A stretch of 38,686 bases of DNA from a virus. The stretch is taken from positions 1 through 38,686 of IMG/VR virus record IMGVR_UViG_3300030329_000334; one strand, 5' to 3'. Below, one piece after another: positions 1 to 5,634 of this stretch. The position numbers were made by a program, and so were the translations under genes. Numbering within the stretch: position 1 is the first letter of the stretch; every line of letters starts with the position of its first letter. The notes beneath the pieces were generated by a model. It searched no databases. It was not told the DNA's origin and saw only the letters and a program-made list of their open reading frames with translations.

Positions 1-97
1 ATTTAGTATTTAATTGTTTTAATAACTTCTTATAACTCATAGCTTTGTATTCTTCTTCTTTGCCTTGCTGATCCTTTATTAAATAAGTATATCTCAT
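1..97 (-). CDS. truncated copy of small basic protein (5' part only)
   Basis: This is the start of a gene cut off by the window edge. It begins at the ATG read from 97 to 95 and gives about 32 residues starting MRYTYLIKDQQGKEEEYKAM. It is nearly identical to the start of the complete 61-residue gene at 38355-38540, with an Asn-Thr instead of Asn-Ser near the cut. If the genome is circular the two may be the same gene in two strain variants; if linear this is a truncated duplicate. No function is recognised. Confidence 0.6.
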   Translation of the reverse strand, partial: MRYTYLIKDQQGKEEEYKAMSYKKLLKQLNTK

Positions 98-124
98 AAG
101 TGTTGCATATTTACCACAGTTGCA

Positions 125-133
125 TTTATATCA
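125..133 (-). promoter_or_regulatory. extended -10 promoter candidate, leftward
   Basis: On the minus strand this reads TGATATAAA, an extended -10 element (TGnTATAAA), about 30 bases upstream of the start at 97. No good -35 is visible. The same element is kept in the right repeat at 38567-38575. Confidence 0.4.
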
Positions 134-154
134 CACTAATATCTTTGACCCATT

Positions 155-182
155 TTGAACTTATTATTTGCTTGACTATAAT
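155..182 (+). promoter_or_regulatory. sigma70-like promoter for the left early cassette
   Basis: A -35 box TTGAAC (155-160), a 16-base spacer and a perfect -10 box TATAAT (177-182) lie about 55 bases upstream of the first rightward gene. The box spacing repeats in the promoter at 587-614. In the right repeat the -35 is kept but the spacer and -10 differ. Confidence 0.7.
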
Positions 183-236
183 AAATAATATTGTACCAAT
201 TCGGTTATGAACAAAAAAACAAACAAAGGGAAAACA

Positions 237-581
237 ATGAGTAAAAAAACAATAAAAGAATGGGTACTTAAAGAAGTAAAAGATGAAACATTACACCTTG
301 AAGATGTTGTAAAATATGGATGTGTAAATGGATCTGTATCATCATTAATTTATTACAGTGATACTGTAAAATTTTATGATCAATTTGAAGATGAAATATG
401 GGACATGCTTCATGAAGATACAGAAAATTTTGGCAATGATAACATTTTACAGACTATTGGACAATTCAATGGTGCTAAAAATGTCGGCTCATTAGATCAA
501 TTTAAAAATCTATTAGCTTGGTATGCTGTTGAGGAAACTTGCAGAAAGCTATTAGATGAACAAGAAAAACATGTTGCATAA
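237..581 (+). CDS. small early phage protein (DUF7222-like, tentative)
   Basis: A 114-residue acidic protein and first gene of the rightward early cassette. An in-frame ATG exists at 207, but the start at 237 (MSKKTIKEWV) is preferred because AAAGGG lies just upstream and the same start with the same leader recurs in the right repeat. The central part (VVKYGCVNGS, LIYYSDTVKFYD, NLLAWYAVEE) resembles a small conserved phage family I associate with DUF7222, from memory only. The pattern of aromatic and acidic residues suggests a compact helical protein. No catalytic motif, membrane segment or signal peptide is visible. Expressed from the 155-182 promoter, it is likely an early host-interaction or regulatory protein, but that role is inferred from position alone. 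Confidence 0.8.
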   Translation: MSKKTIKEWVLKEVKDETLHLEDVVKYGCVNGSVSSLIYYSDTVKFYDQFEDEIWDMLHEDTENFGNDNILQTIGQFNGAKNVGSLDQFKNLLAWYAVEETCRKLLDEQEKHVA

Positions 582-586
582 TACTA

Positions 587-614
587 TTGACAATATGGTT
601 AATATAAGTATTAT
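587..614 (+). promoter_or_regulatory. strong sigma70-like promoter
   Basis: A perfect -35 TTGACA (587-592), a 16-base spacer and -10 TATTAT (609-614) sit between the first and second small genes, about 30 bases before the ATG at 644. It would boost the second part of the early cassette. Confidence 0.7.
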
Positions 615-643
615 AAATATAAAAACAACAAGGGGTAAATAAA

Positions 644-799
644 ATGATACAAGCAATATACTTCGCATTATGCTTTGCAATAATGTTCTTAGGACTGATC
701 ATAGCTTTACATATTCATACATGGATAGGTTTAAGTATTATGATCTTATTTGGCATAAAGTTTATGCTACAACTACCAAATAATGAGGAGTGTAAATGA
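644..799 (+). CDS. small membrane protein (51 aa)
   Basis: A 51-residue protein that is nearly all hydrophobic: residues about 3-23 (YFALCFAIMFLGLIIALHI) and 27-43 form one or two membrane-spanning helices, with a short polar tail NNEECK. The start has a strong AAGGGG site in the recurrent A/C-rich leader, and its stop overlaps the next start (ATGA at 796-799), so the two genes are probably translationally coupled. A role at the inner membrane early in infection is plausible, such as superinfection exclusion or membrane modification, but there is no family evidence. It lies close behind the 587-614 promoter. Confidence 0.7.
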   Translation: MIQAIYFALCFAIMFLGLIIALHIHTWIGLSIMILFGIKFMLQLPNNEECK

Positions 800-999
800 G
801 AGAATATATTTTAATTTCATTCTCATCAGTTGAGAGAGCATCTAAAAGAATTGATAAATCAAGAAGGAATACAAAAAGAATAAAAGCTAAAACTGAAAAG
901 GATGCTATTTTAAAAAGAGATAAATATTTAAAAGATATGGATGCTGATTTATTAAATTTTGGATGGGTACTAGATACAATTGATGGGAGGGAAGTTTAA
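796..999 (+). CDS. small basic protein (67 aa), unknown function
   Basis: A 67-residue Lys/Arg-rich protein starting MREYILISFS. Residues 13-47 are strongly basic and likely helical (ERASKRIDKSRRNTKRIKAK and following), suggesting nucleic acid contact, and the C-terminus (NFGWVLDTIDGREV) looks like a folded beta/turn element. The start uses GAGGAG at 785-790 and overlaps the preceding gene by four bases. I do not recognise a family. Context places it in the early small-gene cassette. Confidence 0.65.
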   Translation: MREYILISFSSVERASKRIDKSRRNTKRIKAKTEKDAILKRDKYLKDMDADLLNFGWVLDTIDGREV

Positions 1000-1024
1000 A
1001 TGATAAAACAAACAAAGGGGAAAG

Positions 1025-1228
1025 ATGAAAATTAAAGATTTAATTAAAAAACTAAAACAATTACAAGGGACAGAAAGTGGTGAAGTATCTTTTAAAATTT
1101 GCACTAGAGGTGGTAAAGAAATTTCTACTTGGGAAGGTGATATTTTAACAGAAATAAATTTAATTTCTTGTGAGAATGCAGATAATGCGTTCACAGAAAT
1201 TATTTTTGGGGGTGAAAATGACAAATAA
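1025..1228 (+). CDS. small protein (67 aa), unknown function
   Basis: A 67-residue protein MKIKDLIKKL... with an N-terminal amphipathic helix (KIKDLIKKLKQLQ) followed by a mixed, beta-looking part (VSFKICTRGGKEIS, EINLISCENADN, FTEIIFGG). The layout resembles small phage proteins with a short helix and a beta sheet, but no family is recognised. It has a strong AAAGGGGAAAG site within the cassette's recurrent leader, and its 3' end overlaps the next gene by 11 bases, so translation is likely coupled. Confidence 0.7.
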   Translation: MKIKDLIKKLKQLQGTESGEVSFKICTRGGKEISTWEGDILTEINLISCENADNAFTEIIFGGENDK

Positions 1229-1481
1229 AGTATCACAATGGTTGATTGACTATGTTTATAAAAAGAATGGAGTTGATTTAACTAATGTACCAAGCGACAA
1301 ATCCTGGACTGAGCTTAATCCATTTAGAGATAGTATAAGACTTAGCGATCATGTTATTGAGTTCATAAATGAAAAGAACTTGTCAGGTATTAAATCTTCT
1401 ATGGATAAAGTGGAAGATGATAGTATGAAACAAGCTAAGGCAGAGAGAGAGCTAAACACAATAAACAAGGGGGATAAATGA
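1218..1481 (+). CDS. small charged protein (87 aa), unknown function
   Basis: An 87-residue hydrophilic protein. The chosen ATG at 1218 has GGGGGTG just upstream inside the end of the previous gene; the longer reading from 1170 would overlap that gene more and lacks a site. The N-terminal half (VSQWLIDYVYKKNGVDL) is probably helical, and the C-terminal third is a run of charged helix (DKVEDDSMKQAKAERELNTI) likely to form a short coiled coil. No known domain is recognised. It overlaps the next start by four bases (ATGA-type junction). Confidence 0.65.
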   Translation: MTNKVSQWLIDYVYKKNGVDLTNVPSDKSWTELNPFRDSIRLSDHVIEFINEKNLSGIKSSMDKVEDDSMKQAKAERELNTINKGDK

Positions 1482-1621
1482 CATTAATAGAATATAGAAA
1501 AAAATTATTAGAGTTAGATTTAAAACCAATAAATAATAAAAAAGATTATCTTAAATTTATAAAACAAAGAGATCAATTATTATCAATATATTTAACTAAA
1601 AAAAAGGGGAATAATGAGTAG
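1478..1621 (+). CDS. very small basic protein (47 aa)
   Basis: A 47-residue protein MTLIEYRKKLLELDLKPINN, predicted to be two short helices (residues 3-14 and 23-41) around a proline turn. The start has AAGGGGG at 1469-1473 inside the recurrent leader, and its stop overlaps the following start. The good ribosome site, tight spacing and lack of any other gene here support a real gene. No function is recognised. Confidence 0.55.
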   Translation: MTLIEYRKKLLELDLKPINNKKDYLKFIKQRDQLLSIYLTKKKGNNE

Positions 1622-1874
1622 CGAGAAGCAAAAAAAATATCTAGTAAAATTTAATTGTATCATAGGAGATTATGAACATTTAGATAGTTATATTTTTGAT
1701 AAACAAATGACAGAATATCAATATTGCAAAAAATTTTGGGGTTTATCTAAAAAAAACGAATTGAAGACAAATGTTTTTTGGGACGATTACGAAATGAACG
1801 CAATAGAAGTTTATTCAGAAACAGAATTAACACCGAACCAATATAAAACAATGCAAAAATTAGGGGTTATTTAA
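1614..1874 (+). CDS. small protein (86 aa), unknown function
   Basis: An 86-residue protein MSSEKQKKYLVKFNCIIGDY rich in aromatic residues (Tyr, Phe, Trp), with a beta-alpha appearance: YLVKFNCIIG strand, FDKQMTEYQYCKKFWGL helix, NAIEVYSETEL strand, TPNQYKTMQKLGVI helix. The start has AAAAGGGG upstream and overlaps the preceding stop. Its first five codons (MSSEK) are nearly base-for-base the same as those of the next gene, a local duplication of the start region. Function unknown. Confidence 0.65.
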   Translation: MSSEKQKKYLVKFNCIIGDYEHLDSYIFDKQMTEYQYCKKFWGLSKKNELKTNVFWDDYEMNAIEVYSETELTPNQYKTMQKLGVI

Positions 1875-2017
1875 TGAGTAGCGAGAAACAATTACTATTA
1901 ATTATAATTACTACTGTGATTATATTTGGTTATCAATGGTACAAGGAAAACAAACAAAAAAAATATGATGAAAAATTACAAAGACACTTGTCAAAATACT
2001 TTGACAGCAAGTGGTGA
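1874..2017 (+). CDS. small single-span membrane protein (47 aa)
   Basis: A 47-residue protein. After MSSEK it has a hydrophobic helix at residues 6-20 (QLLLIIITTVIIFGY), then a basic, charged tail (KENKQKKYDEKLQRHLSKYF) that should face the cytoplasm. The start overlaps the previous stop (TAATG). This small membrane-anchor layout is common among early phage proteins of unknown role. Confidence 0.6.
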   Translation: MSSEKQLLLIIITTVIIFGYQWYKENKQKKYDEKLQRHLSKYFDSKW

Positions 2018-2122
2018 ACAGAATTTAGAGGAGTTAGTTAAGCTAACAATACTAAATATATTGAGTGTAAAGGGTGTTATTTATACTCATTATAAAAACA
2101 AACAACTAAACAAGGGGAAAAA

Positions 2123-2269
2123 ATGGAAACAAATAAAATACTAGAAACACATAAGCAATTACAAAAATTGTATGATGTTATTTATTTAATAAAAGACAAA
2201 GAAGAGAGAAAAATAATATCTAATTTATTTCAAGATTTATCAGATAAATTATTAGACAATCAAAATTAA
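2123..2269 (+). CDS. very small helical protein (48 aa)
   Basis: A 48-residue protein METNKILETHKQLQKLYDVI that is predicted to be helical throughout and able to form a short coiled coil (leucine/isoleucine spacing at residues 6-46). It has the cassette's strongest form of the leader (ACAACTAAACAAGGGG) at 2104-2118. Its stop abuts the end of the convergent small terminase gene with no gap. The 105 bases before it (2018-2122) hold no convincing gene. Function unknown. Confidence 0.6.
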   Translation: METNKILETHKQLQKLYDVIYLIKDKEERKIISNLFQDLSDKLLDNQN

Positions 2270-2791
2270 TTAATCCTTTGGTGGTGTAGGTACTGTTTCG
2301 GCAGTACTTACATCAATTAATTCACTTGGTTCTTCCCAACTTACTTTTAAATTGGTATCAGATTTAATATTCTGTACCTTATTATTGGAATAGAGGTCGG
2401 TTAGATGACCAGCAAGATACTGAATGAACTTTGTTTTCTCTCTTATCCATAAGATTTGATTAGGATTTTCTACCTCTTGATGTTGGAATATCTGCAACAT
2501 TTTATCAATTAAAGTTTGGACTCCTAACTTACGAGCTTCAATAATCCTACTCTCTAACTTTGGATTTTTTTTTAAAAAATGATAAAACTTCATCAAGCTG
2601 AACTGATATTGCTTTTGATCTAGTATTTCTGAAAGTGTTAGACCTCTTACGAGCTGTTCTTCTATGGTATTCAGATTTTGTTCCTTTAATGAGCTTGGGT
2701 TTAACAATGGAGTAATAGTATTCTTGGACTTCTTTTCTTGTTTTGTTTCTGAATTGGTAGAGTGCTTTGAGTTGGTTAATTCTTTTGTCAT
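2270..2791 (-). CDS. terminase small subunit candidate (Sf6/Bbp28-like)
   Basis: Probable DNA recognition subunit of the packaging motor, 173 residues. Residues 1-40 are polar and low-complexity. Residues 47-85 form a helix-turn-helix-like segment (LVRGLTLSEI, SLMKFYHFLKKNPKLESRI) followed by EARKLGVQTLIDKMLQIF and WIREKTKFIQYLAGHLTDLY, the order seen in Sf6-type small terminase subunits (recognition helices, then an oligomerisation helix ending in a region around an R-K/W-L-A motif). The C-terminal 35 residues are polar with a Pro-rich end. It overlaps the next gene upstream (2547-2951) by 245 bases in another frame. TerL is at the other end of the linear map but upstream-to-downstream order holds if circular. 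Assignment is from pattern memory. Confidence 0.55.
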   Translation of the reverse strand: MTKELTNSKHSTNSETKQEKKSKNTITPLLNPSSLKEQNLNTIEEQLVRGLTLSEILDQKQYQFSLMKFYHFLKKNPKLESRIIEARKLGVQTLIDKMLQIFQHQEVENPNQILWIREKTKFIQYLAGHLTDLYSNNKVQNIKSDTNLKVSWEEPSELIDVSTAETVPTPPKD

Positions 2792-2951
2792 CTGTGTAGT
2801 TGGGTTTCTTAAACCCTAAAATATTATTATACCCATGAAATCTGCATAGGTACTTACCATTAGCACATAAAAAACCTTTTGCCAAACAAGGTCGTTTACT
2901 TCTTCTTGTTAAACTTTGACAGAAAATCTTTTGTCTTGGCTTCCCTGCCAT
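2547..2951 (-). CDS. Cys/His 'HG(G/Y)' small protein overlapping TerS
   Basis: A 134-residue basic protein. Residues 10-45 carry Cys/His positions (FCQSLTRRSKRPCLAKGFLC, YLCRFHGY), matching the small phage proteins with C-x-C...C...HGG patterns thought to bind zinc. The middle (INQLKALYQFRNKTRKEVQE) is a plausible helix. The last 80 codons share DNA with the small terminase subunit in a different frame, and the extreme C-terminus is Lys/Arg/Ser-rich and may be carried along by that overlap. The start overlaps the end of the initiator gene by 56 bases. The Cys/His half looks genuine; the true C-terminus is uncertain. Confidence 0.55.
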   Translation of the reverse strand: MAGKPRQKIFCQSLTRRSKRPCLAKGFLCANGKYLCRFHGYNNILGFKKPNYTDDKRINQLKALYQFRNKTRKEVQEYYYSIVKPKLIKGTKSEYHRRTARKRSNTFRNTRSKAISVQLDEVLSFFKKKSKVRE

Positions 2952-3609
2952 CTTTATCCTTTCTTTTATGGATTGCTTGTTGATAACCGAAGTGAGCTTT
3001 CTTTCTAAAGTTATCTATTAGATTTTTAGGTAAATCCACCATCTTACCCCTTTTATTAGACTGTTCTTCTAATGCCAACTTACTATAAAATATATTGTCG
3101 TTCTCTTTAATGGCTTTCTTTAATTGTTCGGCAGGTAGAGTGGCTAGTGTACTAATTATTTTAGATTGATCTCCTCCTTCTTCTACTACTTTTTTTACTA
3201 CTTTAGTTATATTACTGATAGGTAAGTTAATGTTAGATTTATTAATATCTGTGTAATCCGAATATCTGATGTTCGTATTACGAATATTAGTGTTCGTATT
3301 CCGAATACCTACTATATATTGTGGTGCGATTGTATATAAAACACTAGAAGATAATCTTTTTTTTGTTATAATTCCAACCTTTTCTAATTGAACTAAAGCT
3401 AAATAGACAGAGGTTCTGCCAAGTCCAATGGTGTTGCAGATTGTTTGGATGCGTGGATAACATTGCCTTGTCACATTGCTGACATATTTCAACAACACAC
3501 ACAGAACAGAGAAACAATTACTTCTTTTGTTCTTTGGAATGGTTCTAAACTGTGGATCGTCAAAGAGATCAAAGCGAACTCTAATATGAGGGTCATATTT
3601 TTGCTTCAT
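2896..3609 (-). CDS. winged-helix replication initiator-like protein (lambda O-like layout)
   Basis: A 237-residue protein from the start at 3609 (MKQKYDPHIRVRF); an upstream extension to 3684 would run through the preceding gene. Residues 15-50 plus 51-90 form a winged helix-turn-helix (YPRIQTICNTIGLGRTSVYL, ALVQLEKVGIITKKR), the replication-initiator/HTH_36 type. Residues 101-120 are encoded by three iterons, and the rest is hydrophilic with charged helices and a Lys-rich C-terminus that could bind a host helicase or loader. The gene-internal iterons copy the phage lambda O design. It follows a nuclease-like gene and precedes the packaging gene in one minus-strand operon. No ATPase or primase motif is seen. 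Confidence 0.6.
   Translation of the reverse strand: MKQKYDPHIRVRFDLFDDPQFRTIPKNKRSNCFSVLCVLLKYVSNVTRQCYPRIQTICNTIGLGRTSVYLALVQLEKVGIITKKRLSSSVLYTIAPQYIVGIRNTNTNIRNTNIRYSDYTDINKSNINLPISNITKVVKKVVEEGGDQSKIISTLATLPAEQLKKAIKENDNIFYSKLALEEQSNKRGKMVDLPKNLIDNFRKKAHFGYQQAIHKRKDKDGREAKTKDFLSKFNKKK
3253..3308. other. candidate replication origin: three iterons inside the initiator gene
   Basis: Three 13-base direct repeats start at 3253, 3275 and 3296: GTAATCCGAATAT, GTATTACGAATAT and GTATTCCGAATAC. Their spacing of 22 and 21 bases equals two helical turns. The second and third also contain near-perfect palindromes (3272-3284 TTCGTATTACGAA; 3296-3308 GTATTCCGAATAC). AT-rich stretches flank them. The placement within a winged-helix protein gene matches the lambda origin in gene O. 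Confidence 0.55.
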
Positions 3610-3976
3610 CGGGACAAAATTCCTTATGTTGGTATTGAATATCATATAATTCATTGACCCACTCATCCTCCGACATGATCTCATAATCCGAATTAGGAAG
3701 GTGTAGTCGCTTAATTCTAAAAGCTAGGCTACCCTGACCTATATTCTTGTAGAAAACTAAAAAACTAGGCACTCTAAGGCGATCTGAGAGGGTCTTTACG
3801 AGGGTTGTTGCCTTGTATTTTTGACCTTTATCGTAGCAAGTTTCAAGTATAGCAAGAGGTTCGTAGCAATTAGGACAAACCTCTATGAAATCAATATCAA
3901 TACCAGCAAGGTGATCGTACTTGCGATGCCAATCATTGTATAATCCATTGCTAAAAGCATAAGTCCATCTAGCCAT
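3593..3976 (-). CDS. possible PD-(D/E)XK-type nuclease with Cys pair (127 aa)
   Basis: A 127-residue protein. Residues 21-50 (LAGIDIDFIEVCPNCYEPLA, ILETCYDKG) combine acidic residues with ILE...K spacing as in small PD-(D/E)XK-fold phage nucleases, and residues 34-37 form a CPNC pair. It continues with YKATTLVKTLSDRLRVPSFL, a helix-strand unit typical after the core. The match is by impression only and the lysine of the motif is not certain. It overlaps the coiled-coil gene before it and, by 17 bases, the initiator gene after it, so it belongs to the minus-strand replication operon. It could equally be an uncharacterised zinc-binding protein. Confidence 0.4.
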   Translation of the reverse strand: MARWTYAFSNGLYNDWHRKYDHLAGIDIDFIEVCPNCYEPLAILETCYDKGQKYKATTLVKTLSDRLRVPSFLVFYKNIGQGSLAFRIKRLHLPNSDYEIMSEDEWVNELYDIQYQHKEFCPDEAKI

Positions 3977-4181
3977 TTTTATTTTTTAAAGTTTGTATCT
4001 CTAATTCTTTAATATCAATTTCTGTTTTTAATGTGTCTATTTCTTTAAGTTTTTCTTCAATAATTCTTTCAAGATCGTTCTGACCTCTAGTTTTATCTGC
4101 TCTTATTTTTTTTAATTCTTTTTTTAATTGCTTAACCTTGTCTTGCAAATCCACTTCCTCAAAAATACCAACATAGGTCAT
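3969..4181 (-). CDS. coiled-coil protein (70 aa)
   Basis: A 70-residue protein. After a short N-terminus MTYVGIFEEV, residues 10-68 are an almost uninterrupted charged heptad-like helix (KVKQLKKELKKIRADKTRGQ, then IIEEKLKEIDTLKTEID), so a coiled-coil dimer is likely. It overlaps both neighbours by a few bases (4178-4181 and 3969-3976), as expected in a translationally coupled operon with the repressor and replication genes. No enzymatic motif is seen. Confidence 0.65.
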   Translation of the reverse strand: MTYVGIFEEVDLQDKVKQLKKELKKIRADKTRGQNDLERIIEEKLKEIDTLKTEIDIKELEIQTLKNKNG

Positions 4182-4438
4182 TTTATTACCTCAATTTTTT
4201 TTATAACCTTTCTTGGAAAACAAGTTAATCCACCCACCTCTAAACCATCTTCATCTTCTGCGTATGAAGTAAATAACCATAGTTTATCTTTAGTTTTTTT
4301 ATAAATATAACCAACATCTTCACAAACTGATACATCATGGTTAAGTATATCTTCTTCATCAATCCAGCTCTCTGTTGAGGAACAAATATCCCACCAAGTA
4401 ATTTTGACTTGCTTATATTTTGAGATCGTAGAAGTCAT
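4178..4438 (-). CDS. small acidic phage protein (86 aa)
   Basis: An 86-residue protein with VKITWWDICSSTESWIDEED, DVGYIYKKTKDKLWLFTSY and GGLTCFPRKVIKKIEVIK. The alternating strand pattern and short length suggest a compact beta-rich (barrel or SH3-like) fold. I recall closely similar small proteins in phages of diverse hosts, but with no assigned function. It overlaps the repressor gene by 26 bases upstream and the coiled-coil gene downstream, so it is part of the leftward early operon. Confidence 0.7.
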   Translation of the reverse strand: MTSTISKYKQVKITWWDICSSTESWIDEEDILNHDVSVCEDVGYIYKKTKDKLWLFTSYAEDEDGLEVGGLTCFPRKVIKKIEVIK

Positions 4439-4619
4439 TGGGTTGTACCTTTTTGTTTGTTGCTTTATAAATCTTAATCATCTCTTTGGGTCTAGGTATT
4501 CTCTGACCATTGCAGTACCTCCAAACATTAGTCGCAGGATTTATGTTTTGAATACCAATTTTTCTCGCAGCTTCGCTACAACTTAAGCCTTCTTCTTTTA
4601 TCCATTCTTTTAATTTCAT
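4413..4619 (-). CDS. Cro/CI-like helix-turn-helix repressor (68 aa)
   Basis: A 68-residue Cro-sized DNA-binding protein. Residues 6-36 read as a helix-turn-helix (WIKEEGLSCSEAARKIGIQN, INPATNVWRYCNGQRIPRPK), with recognition helix around residues 26-36, and the C-terminus MIKIYKATNKKVQPNDFYDL matches the end of XRE/YdaS-like small repressors. The start has AAAGGA upstream. It is the first gene of the leftward operon and faces the divergent rightward operon, the normal place for a phage switch protein. It probably binds the 4620-4722 control region, though an integrase and a large CI repressor are absent, so lysogeny is unlikely. Confidence 0.75.
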   Translation of the reverse strand: MKLKEWIKEEGLSCSEAARKIGIQNINPATNVWRYCNGQRIPRPKEMIKIYKATNKKVQPNDFYDLKI

Positions 4620-4652
4620 AGTTGTCCTTTCGCCATTACCAATAAGGTATAT

Positions 4653-4661
4653 TTATCCACA
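4653..4661 (+). promoter_or_regulatory. perfect DnaA box TTATCCACA
   Basis: TTATCCACA is an exact match to the bacterial DnaA box consensus. It lies between the divergent repressor and nuclease genes, 20 bases upstream of the rightward -35 element. I found no second perfect box by eye. The phage encodes a DnaA domain IV protein at 7234-7752, a natural candidate ligand. Confidence 0.65.
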
Positions 4662-4681
4662 AATCAACCTTTAATTAAGTA

Positions 4682-4710
4682 TAGACAATGTGGAAAAAGG
4701 TGTATATAAA
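4682..4710 (+). promoter_or_regulatory. sigma70-like promoter for the rightward replication operon
   Basis: A -35 box TAGACA (4682-4687), a 17-base spacer and -10 TATAAA (4705-4710) precede the nuclease gene. The predicted start, near 4717, is only about 6 bases before the ATG at 4723, and no ribosome site is present there, so a nearly leaderless mRNA is expected. This also rules against the in-frame GTG at 4690. Confidence 0.6.
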
Positions 4711-4722
4711 AGCAGAAAAACA

Positions 4723-5634
4723 ATGAGTAATAAAAAATATTTTAATACATTAAATAATGGTAAAGGCTTAGATCATTGGTCGCCATCTAGCTCTAGTATG
4801 CCACTAGCCAAATTTAATATTAACTATGGTCATCATGATGGTGTGGAAAGAAGTATGTTATTAATGGATTATAAACCTAGATTTGGAAACCTGGTTAATA
4901 ACACAGCTCAAAGAATGGAATGTGAAACTCTTTATTGGAAAGATAAAACAATTCAACTTAAGAATAGAAACTATGAAGAAGTGTTTGGCAAAGAGTTAGA
5001 TGATATTAATAAGTATGATCCTGTTGATGAGAAAGATGCTTACGCAAGAGAACACATGATTGAGTATGCACATAAGACTATTGAGCAGACAAGAAAGGTA
5101 GTCAAGGAACTTTGTGGCAAAAATAAGATTACCTCTGAACGATATGTCATGAACAAACCTAAACAATTATTACACGACATCATAGGTCGTGTTGATTATG
5201 AAACTAATAAACTATTTATAGAACTTAAAACTAAACCACCAAAGATTGTAAAGAAAAAAAATAAAGACGAATACTATTTTAAAAAATCTGAACCACTTGG
5301 AGATAGTGCAGTTTTCGATGCGTACTGGGGTCAAGTAGCTTTCTATTGGAAGTGTACAGGTAAAAAACCTTTTTTAGTTTTAGTTAATGATAAAGAATAT
5401 TTAATCTATGATGATACTCATGCAGCTTTGTATGACGATCATTTAGACTACCAATACGACATGATGGTAAGAAGAATTTATAACTGGGAACAAATGATTA
5501 TATACTGTAAAGGTGATTTGCAGAAGCTCGCAAATATTTCAGAGCCACCTGATCTTAATCATTACTACCATTATAAATACTTAACAGACAAACAAAGAAA
5601 AATAATAAAAAAACAATGGGGGTTAGATGCGTGA
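4723..5634 (+). CDS. PD-(D/E)XK phage exonuclease
   Basis: A 303-residue nuclease of the PD-(D/E)XK superfamily, the phage exonuclease/Cas4-like group. The core motif is HDIIGRVDYETNKLFIELKT at about residues 151-170, with D158, E167 and K169 as the metal-binding D...ExK set. It is followed by the typical helix with Q (DAYWGQVAFYWKCTG) and a strand LVLVNDKEYLIYD. Such enzymes resect DNA ends 5'-3', giving single strands for an annealing protein, and the next gene looks like one. ATG 4723 was chosen over GTG 4690, which lies inside the promoter. It overlaps the next gene by eight bases. Confidence 0.8.
   Translation: MSNKKYFNTLNNGKGLDHWSPSSSSMPLAKFNINYGHHDGVERSMLLMDYKPRFGNLVNNTAQRMECETLYWKDKTIQLKNRNYEEVFGKELDDINKYDPVDEKDAYAREHMIEYAHKTIEQTRKVVKELCGKNKITSERYVMNKPKQLLHDIIGRVDYETNKLFIELKTKPPKIVKKKNKDEYYFKKSEPLGDSAVFDAYWGQVAFYWKCTGKKPFLVLVNDKEYLIYDDTHAALYDDHLDYQYDMMVRRIYNWEQMIIYCKGDLQKLANISEPPDLNHYYHYKYLTDKQRKIIKKQWGLDA

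Larger units (their letters stand above)
1..246. repeat. left copy of imperfect terminal direct repeat
   Basis: This stretch aligns with 38444-38686. Positions 1-160 match at a constant offset with only a few differences (for example g46-type substitutions and one base missing in the right copy after the shared start codon). Positions 161-220 diverge strongly through the promoter, and both copies converge again on the same ribosome binding site and first codons. A replicated terminal redundancy or a closed-circle assembly overlap would normally be identical, so the two copies are either a real diverged duplication or an assembly of two strain variants. Confidence 0.85.

Noticed and set aside
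1926-2144. 72-residue plus-strand frame overlapping two small genes
   Set aside because: It has no ribosome site and overlaps the better supported small genes at 1874-2017 and 2123-2269 in another frame.
2566-2574. A9 run as a programmed frameshift joining the Cys/His protein to TerS
   Set aside because: The TerS frame already has its own ATG start and plausible N-terminus, and no downstream structure or comparative evidence supports slippage.
4413-4619. lysogeny module
   Set aside because: A Cro-like repressor is present but there is no integrase, excisionase, attachment-site pair or large CI protein in the window.
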